Notes: generated from the letters alone by a model not told the origin. Shown: positions 40,865 through 54,418, counted from the stretch's first letter. The stretch is 64,000 nt of DNA from Apus apus (GCF_020740795.1 NC_067282.1:147236858-147300857); one strand, 5' to 3'. Program-made: numbers and translations.

Positions 40865-40904
40865 AGGTCTCTGGGACCTTAGGTCTCCAGGACCTTAGAT
40901 CTCC
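40865..40904. repeat. 16-bp tandem repeat, 2.5 copies
   Basis: AGGTCTCTGGGACCTT is followed by AGGTCTCCAGGACCTT and a partial AGATCTCC. The units differ at two positions. The GGTCTC...GGACC sequence gives each unit partial self-complementarity. Confidence 0.9.
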
Positions 40905-43900
40905 TAAAATTTTAACCTACAGAAAAAGTCCTTTCTCTTCACATGTGCAAAATACTCCTAAAGGTTTTTCAATACAATGCTGAATTGCCAGCATTTGAGC
41001 AACAATAAGTATTCGTATGCACACAAGCTTACAAAAAATGAAAACCCCAAAATCAGTACATAGAATTCCCACTAAATAAGTATATTTCTGAGTTTTAGGG
41101 TAACTTCTGATTCTTTTAGTGTTTGATATCAGCAACACTGCAACTCTGATACAAAGCTTTCCTGCATTGCCAATTATGGGGATTTTTTAAATTATTCTTC
41201 AACCTTAATTACAAGTAATCTTTACTTGGCATGTAAGGGAATATTTGCTCTCACAAAAAGTAGCAGCCCTGAATTTCATAGCCCATAAAAATGAATTGCC
41301 CTTACTAAACTGAGAAAGTGGATGCTACTACCATCTTTTTTGAGTGAGTTATTTTCCATAAACCAGATGACTGAAGAGTAGCACTGGGTAAGAAAAATCA
41401 GTAAGGAATGGATTATTTGTGATTAGCTACTTGGTAGTAGTACTTGGTGACCCTGTGTCAGGGTCCCTCCTTACAGTACCATTCTGTAAGATGCTGTCTT
41501 AAGACAAATTCTCAAGTGTAGATGACAGGAGAGTGCTGTTATCTGAAGGACGTCTGAGAAAACTCTTCCTTCCTGAACAGATTACAAGGTATCAGATTAT
41601 CTATCACCCACTGTCAAATGGACTTGAAGCAAACGCCTTTCTTATTTGTTATTTGGACACAGTCATCACAACTTTCAGGCACAGTTGTAGTACATATTAC
41701 TTTGACAAAGAGCTGATAACAAGCTGAGTAATTTAATCCTGGGGAATTCTCAATGTGTGCATGTTTGGGTTTGCCCTGACCCAAAGGGCAAAGATAAATT
41801 GGCAAAAGCTACAGAATAGGAATATGAGCAGAATTTAAGTTGTTGAATAATTTTATTCTCAAATTTGGTTAAAATAAAGCCTATCAGCACGTCTCAAATG
41901 CTGCCTTGTGATTTGCTGAAATAGTATGCATGAATCCAGCTGACTGCAGCTTTATGATAATATCCTCATTTTCCCCTAAGACTCAAATTCTCCAAGTGGA
42001 ATGATTTCCCACTATCTGTGCATACTCATGGCTCACTGGACTAACCTGAGTGCACTGAACAACATGAGACATAGTCCTTCAGGGAAGACACTCCAGCTGT
42101 GCAGTTCATAAGATCCGTATTGTGATGGCCATTAAACAACACTGCAATGGATTTCTTTCATTCAGAGTGAAATATTTTAGGATAGCTCATCAAAATAACA
42201 GTGTTGCCATTTGGGTCAAGCAAAAGTGAAGACATTTTTCTAAATTAGGAAGCTGCTTCCTGAGCTGGTTTGGAAATTATCTGAACATTCTGAAAGGAAG
42301 GTTTTTGCAGGTTAAGTACTCATATCTTGAAATAACTGCTCTTTCAACTGGATTGCTGACTTTTATCCTATAATAAGAAGTGCAACTGTCATTGAGAATA
42401 GATTTTTAAATTTGAGGAATACATTACCTTCGTTTCTGAGCAGCAGTTCTTTGCTTTATGAAGTTCTTAATCCAATAAACTGGTCCATTTTATTTAGTTT
42501 TGCTTTCAGAAGAGAAGTTAGCATTACTTGATTATCTCTTGAACTAAATTAAAGTATTTACTTCCAGATAAAATTATTAACACACTATTGCAAGGAAGGA
42601 TAGAAAACTGAGAATAAAATCTATATGTTGGCATACTTTTTTTATACTGGATCAAACTTTTCTGATGAGTGAAATAATTTATTTCAGTAACCACATAACA
42701 AAGGTTAATTAGATTTGGGTTATTTAAAACAAGAGTTTCATTTGGCTGGACTGGGAGTAAATTTGAAAGCTTGCTTTCTCATTAGCACCTGCTACAAAAA
42801 AAATTCGTACTATTTTACAGGCACATTAAACACATTAAAACATGTTGCACAGTAAATGAATCTAAAGAAATAAAAACTATGCTGTGCTCATGCAATTTGT
42901 GTTTATGCAGAAAAGACTGTCTCCTCAACACTGTAAGAAAACCAGGCTCCCTGCGGCTGTATCTTTTGTCTCTGCAATCAGTAAAAGGCAGATCACTGCA
43001 TTTGGAGCTACAAGCCAGATCGCTAACTTAGCCTGAAGACAAGAATCTGACCTGCTCTGACTCCTCCCTGCTCTCTCAAAGTCAGAGTCACCCGTGGGGC
43101 TGGGAAGCCAGGCAGCAGAAGGAGACACAGGCAGGACTGTGAGCTGCCAGTGCCCCTCAAGGGTCACCAGCCGTGGAGACCACCAGGTTTAGCGTGAACC
43201 ATTTCGCAGACCTTGCCGAGACCTTTTTAACATCCATTATAAAAAAGGCAGAGTGAATACTGATAGCTCAGCTTTAGTATAGGGAGAGTGATTCTGTAGA
43301 GCTTCCACCACCCCCTGCAGAAGTCAGTACTACCTGGTGAGATCAAGCAGAGTTAGGGCTTTCAGGTATGAAACTGTAATGAGGTTGAGAAGGCCAGATC
43401 AGCCATTTCAGGACTGTTTCATTGTTGGTCTAAAATGTAAAAAGAGCAACACTCCTTTTATCGTTTAGACATAGACACCCATCTGGTTGGCAGTATTTAC
43501 ACAGCGAGTTTTCCCCTTCTCCTGTTTAACTGGGGCCACATAGAAGAGAACCATGTAGTACATCATGTGAAGCAACATTAAAGAATGGCTCAGATGATTG
43601 AGAACAGGTAGGTGAATAACATAAAATTTCAGGAGCAGAGAGTAATTTCAGACTTACATCAATCAGTAAATAAACTGAGATGGTGCCATAATACAGGGAA
43701 GTTTGAGGGTTTCTATCACTAAGCTACCATCTATAAGTAGAATCTGACTCTGGGTGGAATTTCCACAAGTTTCACTATACAAATATTATGGGGAAAATAC
43801 CCATTAATATTTTTTCAGTGACATTTAGGATTGCATACACCTCATTTTATAACAAGTTTTGCAATGATGGTTCGAAATAAAATGTTTTATTTCCAAACAT

Positions 43901-44195
43901 GGAAATAAAACCTAACACATCATGATGTGAAATGAGAGATAAAACAATATAGCTACAAACAGACCAAGGCCTGGAAAATTTTTCAATGGGTTTGCAGGTA
44001 CAGCTGCTCTGACAAAGCTTTTTAATAAAGGTACAGTTACGAAGGCAAACTGAATTACCTTAACAGCACAAGTCACTTTGGTAAACACGATAAAATATTT
44101 CAGCAAAATCCTTTTGCCATATAGATGTTGTAACTAGTAACATTTTGCCTACTAAATTTTGCAGGGTAGACAGCATCACAAAATTCCAGTTTTGG

Positions 44196-44220
44196 AAAAA
44201 AAAAAAAAAAAAAAAAAAAA
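44196..44220. repeat. poly(A) tract
   Basis: An uninterrupted run of 25 A in intron 1, followed by a T-rich segment that could base-pair with it in RNA. No retroposon body is seen. Confidence 0.95.
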
Positions 44221-47200
44221 GTTGTGTTTTTTTCTTTATTCGTTTGGGTTTTTTAGATGATGGAATAAGTTAGAAAACTGCAATTGTGAAATGCTTAATT
44301 GAAAAATATTTAGTAAAAAAATTCAACTGTGACCCTTAAATTGTAGTCTATGGCTAACCTGTGGGCTGTGAGATACAAGCATAAATACTCTTTTTTCTCT
44401 TAGATGCACAAGTGCTCATGAACTAACTTTTATGGATTGATTTCTTTGATATAAAGTATGAGAAGGAAGATACAACTGTAATACAAGCAGAATTTAATTA
44501 CTCCATGTTGGCACCTTGTGGACTGTGTAGGTCAAAAATGAGTTTGAGAATGCATGGGAACTTGATAACTAGACTAAAGCCACCAACTTTATCTTTATTA
44601 TCTATTTTAAATACTGTCAGCACTTGGCAGCCTTCTAGCTCCCAGTTACAGTACATACGCAACTTCAAGGCTGCCAAGGAAGCCTTGCACCATCTGATGA
44701 GGGTGCTGACTGCTGATGGCTGCCTCCTGCCTACCAGAAATTAAATACAGGGGGGTTTAATGCATGGATGACATAATCCTTTACTGGACAAACTACTTGA
44801 ACAAATTTAGGAGATTATAGATAGGCAAACAGGTACTATATTTAAGAAACTACTTTTGTTCGAGGTTACAGTGCTCTTTAGAGATTAATTCCTAGATGAA
44901 AGCAAAGTTCTCAAGAGAAATGAGAAAGATGAGAAAGCTTACAAATTATCAGATTAGATTTAATAGCATCGTATAGGAAAATGGGAATTCCAAGGAAAAC
45001 ACACCAAACAAGCAATGGTTGCTTTATGCACTTCCATAGTTATGGATGGCAATGAAGACAAAATCTGGAGTCGCCAACTACACTGCAGCTTCCCAAATGG
45101 ATTTATAAACTATTGCTTTGGTGTCTATTCCATTCCACAGAATTCACTATTACTAGGCTTTTGTTCCAACAGTTCATTCAGATTTTCAGTCCTTAAATCA
45201 GGGAATATTCTGCATTTATCATATGATGGCTTGATAAGATCCTGTGATCCATAAAATCCTTTATAATTGGAAGTATTTAGATAATTCTTCAACTGGAGAT
45301 ATTATAGGTGAGATTATATAATGGGACTAATTTTTTTTCTTTGTTTTGTTTTGGTGGTTTTTTTTTTCCTACAAGCTGAAATTTGTTAGGAATGGTTCTG
45401 AACTTTAATAATATGCAAAACTAAGTTTTTAAGCAAACCCTTTTTAAAGTTAATTTCTTCTCTAGTCCTTAGCTGAAGATACATCACTGGGTTATGATGC
45501 TTTTAATTATTGGAATATGAAAACAATTTCAGCTTCGGTGACCCTGCTGATTTGTTCATTTTGTTGCAATAAGAGTCATTATTTAACCTAAGGTAGCTTA
45601 TTCAATGCCTAACCAGAAACAGTCACCATAAACTGAAACAGGCAGTCTCACCTGTCTACATCATCATTACAAGTGGCAATGGAAAATAGAAGTACATTAA
45701 TAAATTTATCAGATTAGCTCCATCATCCTGTTGGCCACAATAATATTCCTCTAGGCAGCCACCAGAGCACCCATGCACATTCACTTTGGTCTTTTAGAAC
45801 AACTTTTGCTCTCAGGACCTGCGACTGAAGTTTGTTTAGAACAGTTTATGGAGCTTTATTTTGAAAGTACCATAGAAACTGCCCATGGATCTTCATTAAA
45901 AACATAATTATTTCAGCTGGCGTTACAGTTTCCTGCTTCCACTCAGATTTCGAACCATCTGCGGAAGCTGCAGGCAAATTGTATTATTTGTCAGTGGAGA
46001 CCTGAGACTCATGTGGCAGCAGCCAGATCCTGTCTGCGTGACTGTGCTCGGGTTTTGCAGAATGCTGAGTATTCCGCTCTTTATCAATAAGAATAGTATT
46101 TACTTCAATTTAAGCCCAAATGAACGCATTAGGAGTGCTTTTATTGATTACAAATGACTTTGAAACACGCTCTCTATTTCTCAGCTCATTTAATCTGGGA
46201 TCTGCTAACAGTATTATTTCCCAGTAAAATGTTTATCGTGCTTGGGTAATCTCTATGGTTTTTTTGAGCAAGATCCTATATTCCAAAAGATTAGTCTATG
46301 GCTTTTAATTGCATCGCTGGTGCCACTGTGACATTTATACTGGCCTGGGTGAAGTGACCCATAAAAGATGTTCAAATTATTTTGAATCATTTCTCTTCTT
46401 CCCAGCACTATTTTTTGGCAGGTAACATAAGTAACACTGAAAGGAAGAAAAGCTTTACTGCTTTTCTCTGCTGATGATCTGGACATGAGGCCTGTCATAC
46501 AGCTGTTCCACATCCTTGATCCTTCCCTGCCAGCCTATTTCAGTGGAGACTCTACCCTAGGAGAAAGGCATGCAGTACAACAGCAGTTCTCCTGTCTTGT
46601 AGGGGCAGCACACTGGGGACAATCCTTACACACAGCAACTGCTCAAGGCCTGGGGTGAGCCATGCTCTCTCCCCAAACTAGCATTTTGTCTATTTTTGTC
46701 TGACTAGCAGAGTCAGCACTTTAGGAATGCCTACGTAATAGTTATATTCGTCTGATCCCTTGAGACTATGTTCGCAAACTTAATCCAACTACTTAAATTT
46801 GACAGAAGTTGACAGGTCTTTGTGGCAAAAAGCATTAAGTGACCATCCTCGTGCTCTTTGACATATGAAAGTCACTTAATATGCTGCTGTTACACAGCCC
46901 GATATCGTACCTGTATCCATGATGATGCAGCTATAGTCCTGGTTTCCCTTTCAGGTAAATGGGAGCAAGCCCTCTGGTCAGACTGGGCAAGATCCTGAAT
47001 CCCTGGGCTATTCAGACCAGAGTCTTGGCTAGGTTGTAACCAATCTATATCTAACTACAGGGAGAAATTAGAGTAGGAGATTTTTTCCTCCTCCCTCTTG
47101 TGACTGTCCCAGCTTGGTGATGGTGAAGTGCTATCTTTAGACTTTGTGCCAGCCCTGATTTAAAGCTCAAGGCCATTTCCTTCAAGTAAGGGAGAAAAAA

Positions 47201-48970
47201 ATCAAAGCCCACTACTCATTTTCCAATGTAATTGAGAGTTCCTAAGCCTACCCAAGACAAACCTAGTCATGAGCACAGAATTGCTCGAAGAGCCAGGCCT
47301 CTTTCCCAGTATTCTTGCTGATAACCTGTAGCTCTCAGATGGTCTGAACTGCAAGTCTCCGGAACACTTTGCTCCCAGCTCCCACTAGTAGAGTAGGACC
47401 TGGAGACTGTTTTAGAAATGTCAGGATGCCTCATTATGTTTACACGTCAATGTGAAAAGTAATATATATGATGTCAGGGAGTTACTATTCTTGTTGCTGT
47501 CATAGAAACCAGTAGAAATGGGAATTTAGAGCCCTTGAAAACTGGCCACTACACATAAGCACCCTGCCAGTTGTTTGCCAAAGCTTCTTGTGGCTATTGC
47601 AGGTCAGTTGTCAGTGCAGCCAGACCTAAAATGGAATTGAAATTTTTAAAAATTATAGTCCAAATTTAACTTGGTTCTTAAGCATTTCCATAACTTTAGT
47701 ACATGGGTAATCTCACTGAACATTTGCAAGCTTAGTTATCTATATGCATAGCAAGAGATTTAAAGGGGTTTGGTAGGGTTTTTTTAAAAAAAACTGAACA
47801 TTTTAAATGTGGAACAGTGATGGAAAATTGTTGGTAATGGGTCGAGTTGCATCTCCTGCTGATTTTCAGGAGTGTATGTGTGCATGTATAATTATAAATC
47901 ACAAATAAAAATGTCTCTTGGCTCTAAGTGCTCATATCCTATGTCAAACTGGATCCTGAATGCATCTCATGACATGGCTGAGACATGAAAGCATTTCTGG
48001 AGATATTATCTAAGTGACAGTTGTGCTTTCACTTTATTTGCTAACTACACTTCTTAATATACTACCCTTTCTGAGTAGCTATGTGGAAAGGAGTGCTAAG
48101 TTAATTCCTTTTTTTGCTGTAGAATTATATATAGCCAGCTGCTTTACAAGATTCCCAACCAATGAATAAACCCAAGGTCTGTCTTTTGCATGACACGACC
48201 CACTGAAATGAAATATTCTTGGCTTCTTAAATAAAAAACTGCAAAGAAAAGACCATTACCTTTTGTCTTAGAAACAGTGAGGCAGAAGCTAATTTCAGTT
48301 GCTTAGTAGAAGGCCCAGTCGACACTATGGTATCAATCCAACAGTCCCTGGACCTTCAACAGCCTCATTCCCCTGAAGCTCAAGGGGCATCATTACAACC
48401 CAGTGAAGAAACAACTTCTCCCAAGGGGCTGAGGAGTGCTTGCTGAAGGCAACACTTTCTCCACCGCCAGCCCCCCTGACAATGCCTCAACAGAGCACCA
48501 TATTAGGCAATGGGGCTGCTGGGAATGGCATCTGGGGACTCTGGTGAGCATGCCTCCTAGAGAAGGAGCACAACCATAAGCTGCTGGTTGAGTGCACAGA
48601 GCCCTTTCCTGGCTGACAAGCCTGTTGCAGAGGTCAGCCAGAAAGGGCTATCATTCTTTGGGAAGCTGGAAGCTACTTGGTGCTATTAATGGGTTTTTTC
48701 CTGGCTGTCCTCAGGAATGGAATTGTAAGCCAAGAACGACCATGAAAGGGGTCGCACATGGCTAAAAGATTATGTTGAAGTATCTCCCACAACTCTGCTA
48801 CCCCCAGTGCCTGGAACTCTCTACGTTCCATTTTTCCTCCCACATCATAATTCAGGTCTCTCTGCTAACCAAAGTTCTTGCCTCAGTTTTCCTAGCAATA
48901 GCCCAAACAACCTTGAATTATGGTTTAGGAAATAAACAACTGACTTTTTGGTTCTGCTTCAGTCATCACC

Positions 48971-49110
48971 CCATCACAGAACCACAAAATAGCTGAGGTT
49001 GGAAAAGACCTCTTGAGATTGTGTAGTCCAACCTCCCTGCTAGAAACAGGGTGCACTAGAGTAGGTTGCCCATGATATTGCTCAGGTTTTGAATATCTCC
49101 TTGTACATCT
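48971..49110 (-). mobile_element. CR1 LINE 3' end fragment, diverged
   Basis: This is a minus-strand CR1 remnant. It shows CATCACAGAACCACAAAATA, GAGGTTGGAAAAGACCTCTT, TAGTCCAACCTCCCTGCTAG and the following AGGTTGCCCA and GTTTTGAATATCTCC blocks. It carries more substitutions than the 35.4 kb copy and is of a different, probably older, subfamily. No coding capacity remains. Confidence 0.92.
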
Positions 49111-50800
49111 CAGATTAAGTTTAGATTAGAATAATAGTGTTTCAGGTCTGGTCTGTGCTGTAGATTTTGTCTCCTGCTAGGTAAGACGGAACTAGAAAGA
49201 TGTGTGATTACTGACCTACACTATGGTTTGATGAAGCCATGAAATATCTTTCAATATAAAATAAAAATTCAAGGCAAGTCTCTCAAAAGGCTTATATCCC
49301 TTTCATTCAAACCTGGAAAGGGCTTGGTTTGGTGAACTTTTGTTTACAAATGTGTAGCTTTTGATGCTGATCCAGGGAGAACTTTCCACTTCAGTATTCG
49401 TAAGAGTACTCCCTATTTCTAGCTATTACAATTCAAAAAGGTAAGCATATAGACAATTATTTTCTGTTATTACTTTTCCATGCAAGATATAGACTTCTGT
49501 GCCACAGAGATGTTATTTTCAGTGGAAGCAGTGAGAAACATCATGGTAATACAGGGGAAATGTTCCAAGATGTGCTTTTTGTTGTGGAATTTTCATATTT
49601 TCCTAGGCCACAAAGAAAAATTTAGTATGATAGCAATTACACCAGAAAAAATTAATTGCTATGAACCTAGAATTTGTATCTATCATCCTTTAATATATGT
49701 TCTCCCTTTTATTCCCTATGATGGGTGCTGTGACCAGAATGTACTCAGCTATACAAGGATTTGTTATAGTATCCAAGTATGTGGCTGGAAGTTCCTAAGC
49801 CATGTCAAATCTACGCAGTCAGCTTAATATTATATTTGAAATAAAAGTATTCTTCCTTTTTAAATATTAAATGGATTTATTAAGAAGTATGTTTTAGTTA
49901 TATTTAGACCTGAGTGCAAAGCAATAACCTTACCTGCATCTTTGTGTGACAGAAACTGAAACTTTATTTCCTGAATATCACCTAAGGTGGAGTCCCAAAG
50001 GTTAATAACCATAACATGGCAAAGGTTAGTAAGAACCATCTACTGATGCAGTTAAGGATTTCAACCTTTAAACCTTTTCTGGTTGCAAACAGTTCAACTG
50101 TAAGTCAATGCGCTATCTACAATAAATATTACAATTTTTAACAAGTTTAGAGTCCTAAGGCTTTTACAGGTTGAAAATAAGCTTCCTTTAATGCTCTAAA
50201 AATAAACTTCAGCTAATTAGCTTTCATGTTTTTACATTGGATAACAGGTCATCCCTAAAGTATAACTTTTAAATAGGATATAAAGCCTGGCTTTTGTGTC
50301 ACACATCTGAAAGGGAAGGGTTTTTAGATTAAAAGCCATGACTGAAAAAAAGAAAAGCAAGACATACTATAGGTCCTATGCAGAGCAACTAAACTCGTGT
50401 TTTTTTTCACTTTCTGCTTGCACTGAACACTGAATTGATGTAACGGTATGGTGAAAATGAAGTAAAGGTCTCTGGATTCTCTGTGCATGACCCTTCTCAG
50501 TTAATGGATCCATTGCACTTCACAATTAAAGTCATATCTGATATTATTCCAGTTGATGGAAGGTTTTCTTAAACCTAGGATATTGTCTGTCAGAAGCATA
50601 TCAATGTGGTAATTTATTCTTTTAAGGATAGGTTCAAGACCAATTGACTTAAACAAATCCAACCCAACCCTGAAATTCGAATTGGATTCCATTATATTCC
50701 AGAACTGTCCTAAACTGGAATTGCCAAAAGGTCCTGAAATGTATTGGGGCACATCTATATAATTTAATAAGAACACACGCAGCTAGATGACGTGCATGTC

Positions 50801-51137
50801 AGGGAGAGATCTTGTTGCTCTCTAGAACTACCTGAAATAAGGTCTTAGTGAGCTGGATGTTGGTCTCTTCTCCCAAGTAACCAGACAGAATGGCCTCAAG
50901 TTGTTCCAGAGGAGGTTTAGATTAGATATTATGAAAAATTCCTGTACTGCAAGGGTAGTGTCAGGCACTGGAACAGACTGCCCAGGGAAGTGGTCAAGCT
51001 ACCAACCCAGGAGGTATTTAAAAGATGTGTAGATGTGGTGATTAAGACATGTGGGGTGGACTTGGCAGTGTAAGGTTAACAGCTGGACTAGATGATCTTT
51101 TCCAACCAAAACAATTCTATGATTCTGTGATTCTGTG
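50801..51137 (+). mobile_element. CR1 LINE 3' end fragment
   Basis: This plus-strand CR1 fragment begins within the ORF2 C-terminal sequence (CTACCTGAAATAAGG, TTGGTCTCTTCTCCCAAGTA, GGAACAGACTGCCCAGGGAA, GTGGACTTGGCAGTG). It continues through GGACTAGATGATCTTTTCCA and ends in the ATTCTATGATTCTGTGATTCTGTG tail. The frame is broken by stops and indels. It ends about 250 bp before MYBPC1 exon 2 and is inverted relative to the 49.0 kb copy. Confidence 0.93.
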
Positions 51138-51384
51138 AGAATTATATCTCCTCAGACTGACCAAATTCAGTACCCTCTCTTTACAGAGCATAAACTTCAG
51201 GCTTCTGACTCTGCCACTCTGAAGATGCCACATGTCCCATGTGTGAAAGCAAAAATTTGAGAACTGCATTAAAATATTAAATTAACCCAAATAACGTCCA
51301 GATTCAGGGAATCTATACCAAATGTGTGAAAAATATTTGCTTTGACTTGAAGCTCAATATCTGTCTTCTTACCTCATTTTTCAG

Positions 51385-51417
51385 ACAATGAAACTGAAAG
51401 TGCACCACCACCTCCAG
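51385..51417 (+). CDS. MYBPC1: MYBPC1 exon 2
   Basis: A 33-nt exon encoding DNETESAPPPP, where the first Asp is completed by the G of exon 1; it ends with one base of the next codon. Human MYBPC1 has an acidic then alanine/proline-rich run at the same place (ENEVPAPAPPP), which is the strongest support for the gene call. The acceptor is TTTTTCAG and the donor is G|GTTAGT. It is phase 1 at both ends and so removable without frameshift. The acceptor region and first half resemble the antisense strand of a MIR SINE (see findings). Confidence 0.88.
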
Positions 51418-54376
51418 GTTAGTGCAAAAAACACTAATTGGCACTTTAACACTAACAACGGTTGCATGAGACTAGATACTGCGTAGCCATAATATGATTT
51501 GTGTTGGTTGTCCTTTTGAAAGTGAGAGGACAGTAAGAACAGTAAGAAAGCCTGTCCTAATAAAATATTGTCACTTCACTTTACTTGAATGTTGCTTTTT
51601 CAGTCAATTTTTGCTTGCGAGATACTTATTGTTTGCTTAATGATGCAAATGTCCTTCAGGATACAGGAAAATTATGACTGCCTATATTCTGTGGCTAAAT
51701 TATTCTGTCTTTTTTGATGCTGAACACCAAATAATTTACAAAATATTCCCTTTAATTTCTCCTCAAAAGTATACTGTGAGTAATGTTGACAGAATCAAGC
51801 ATGGTGTTCATTTCACCTAACTCTAGCCATCAGAAGATTAGGTATCTTGTCTATGATGTTTGGCAGTGCTCCACGTATAAGCAACAAGCAGATCTTGGGT
51901 CAGACATGCTCATCCAATGGGCATGTCCAGGAATATCTATCAAAAAAATAGCTGGATGTCTTTGTATAGGCAATTGCCTCAAGGAACCTGGCTGTGCAGG
52001 TTGGAGTGGGTGAATAACTTCCAGGAAGCCAAAGTTAGGTGAGGTGAAACTCGTTCACAAGGACTAGGGCTTTGGGTAAAGCTGTAAAGTTTTCCAGCTG
52101 GAGTTGGAAAAGGTAGGCATGTCTTTGCCTTGTGGGCTTGATTTGCATTAAGTAACTTGAGTTATATTGTCAGATGCTGGTTAATACATATACACATTAC
52201 GCATGTCTAATTTAACCACTTAACCAGTTTTATTCTCTCTGTAGCTACCAAAACAGCAATACCAAACAGAATAAATACTCTCCAAGTATTAAAACTGCAT
52301 TTATTTACAGTCTTGGAAACTGGTATTTTACAAGGTTGATCCAAGACATTTTTTATTAAATAATAAGCTCTTTCATTTAAAAATGCCAAAGTCTGGAGGC
52401 AATAGTATCATTTGCCACAAGAAGTTTAGCATTTAAATAATCCACATATTATTTTTAAGTTAGGAAGGATGATCTCTTTCACATTGCATGTATTTGTAAG
52501 GAAAGTTAATTATTTTTTCATTCATGATGGTTGTATTTCACGCAACTGTAAAATTTCTACATTTGACGTTAAAGTAATTAATTTAAAAATGTTTATTGAG
52601 GTTCTTATCTGATATACTTTGTACATGAATTCATGTTTTTCAGCATTCTTAACTTTTAAGTAGAACTGAAATAAGAAACTGCTTTCTTAGACAGAAAAGA
52701 ATAATATCTCTGAAGCATTATATTAAAAACTTCTATTAACATTTTAAATACCACCTTTTTTTCTAATGAAATACATAGGATTAAAAACAAAATCACTCCT
52801 ATAACCCCCTCCCTTTTACCCATACCTGTGATACTTCTGTAAAACCTGAAGGGTGTCAAAAGGCCATTATGGTTAAGCACAGATCAAACTGGGATATTTC
52901 TTAGCTTGAAGTGCCAGTCACTTTTAACTTCCTTCTGCCTGACTCAAGAAGCTGTCATCTTGGATTACTAAGTGCTATCACACAAAGAGGAAAGTTGGTT
53001 GTTCAAGAATCCAAATGCTCTAACATATGAATAGTTTATTGCACATAATTGGCATCTTGAATTACACGAGGAATTTTTGGGAAGCCGTTGTCAAAGATAC
53101 TTCTAGATCTAAATGTCAAGCCATCAGGTTGACACACTTAACCCTGAGGTGGTTTTCAAATGGACATTATACCACCAGACAAGAACAGTGAATTCTTCTA
53201 ATCCCAGTTCCTACTGGGAAAGGAAAGTGTTACTGCAGAAAAATTCCTCTTAAAAAGGAAAAGATTTGACTATCTGGCCAAGATCAATAACTTGACAACT
53301 GGACCTTGGCAATTTAGGGAATCCAAATAGAAGCATCTGGGAGCTTGTCACAAGTTCAGAATATGGATTTATCTTCCAAATTTCAAATTTTATTTTCATA
53401 GTGACCCTGGTTACGCACATGCGAACAAGAAATCACTATAATCATAATATAAACTGGTTCTTGCAGATGTTTCTTCCATGGCACAAAAGTTATCTTAGCT
53501 CCATCTTGACAACTCTAGTCCATTAACCTTAATCCAAACCTATGTTTTATCAAGCAGTTGACAGGTAAGTTTACCACAGAAAGTCATTATCCCCAGGCAA
53601 TAGAATATAGAATTTGCATCTTGAAGACAGCACAATTCGTATGGCTCGACAAGTCTCTGAATGGCCTTGTATGGAAATGAAATGAGATAGGAAACCAAAG
53701 AGAACAAGAATCCTATTAAATCCTGAAACAGAAAAAGTCTAGAAATATTTATTTTGTTGAAAATACAGTCTAAGTTTTCTCATACATATGAGGTCAAAGA
53801 TAATTCACATTTACCTGCTTGGAGTAGAGCACAAGCTGGCAACTCTTCTGATGAAGAAAACTAAAAAAAATACCCTAGGAAATATTATAATTATAATGAT
53901 GAAGATGATGATAAAGAATTAAGAACACCCCTCAGTACACTCACTCTGTGTTGTATTTTTTTTTAAGGATAAAATTATTAGGGTGATGAAGCTCTGGATA
54001 CCACTAATATTTGGCAATGTCTCATGTATGATCCAATTCCATTCAAATTAACAATAATATGTAAGTTTTGTAAATCAGCCCAAGCACAGAAGACTAACAA
54101 CTGCTACTTCTAAAAAACCCAGTATTTATCTTCCACTGGGCACGGGTACATCAATCTTACACAACTCATCCAAACATAGAAAAAGGATTCATATACACAG
54201 AACTGTTAAAAATTTTATGGGATTAGAACAGCATATTACATATACATCAGTAATTCCTTAATTTTGGTTTTTCTATATTAGCAGAACCTAGAATATTGCA
54301 GTTTTTTGTAATGCTGTGTAAGTTTTTCTTTTTACTTTAAGATCCCCTCAAAAATATACTTGTACTTCCTACACAG
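51418..54376 (+). other. MYBPC1 intron 2
   Basis: 3.0 kb of AT-rich intron running from GTTAGT to CTTCCTACACAG. No repeat family, RNA gene or further exon is recognisable. Confidence 0.85.
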
Positions 54377-54418
54377 AACAAACAACACCACAGGAGGATG
54401 GAACTGGAAAGGGTAAAG
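54377..54418 (+). CDS. MYBPC1: MYBPC1 exon 3
   Basis: A 42-nt exon encoding EQTTPQEDGTGKGK in the frame set by exon 2, phase 1 at both ends, with donor G|GTGAGT (perfect consensus after the exon). In human the corresponding exon is also Glu-initial and Lys/Thr/Pro-rich (EEPSKEKEAGTTPAK), so position and composition agree although the residues have diverged. The segment is hydrophilic and expected to be disordered. It can be skipped without a frame change. Confidence 0.85.

Larger units (their letters stand above)
30730..51384 (+). other. MYBPC1 intron 1 (20.7 kb)
   Basis: The intron begins GTAAGC and ends with a pyrimidine-rich CTCATTTTTCAG acceptor. It contains three CR1 fragments (35.4, 49.0 and 50.8 kb), A-rich tracts at 35.9-36.4, 38.6 and 44.2 kb, small tandem repeats at 39.6 and 40.9 kb, and a stretch with unusually many CpGs at about 45.9-46.3 kb. 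No other coding exon could be supported. Its length, next to the promoter, makes it a plausible home for muscle enhancers, but none is demonstrated. Confidence 0.85.
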
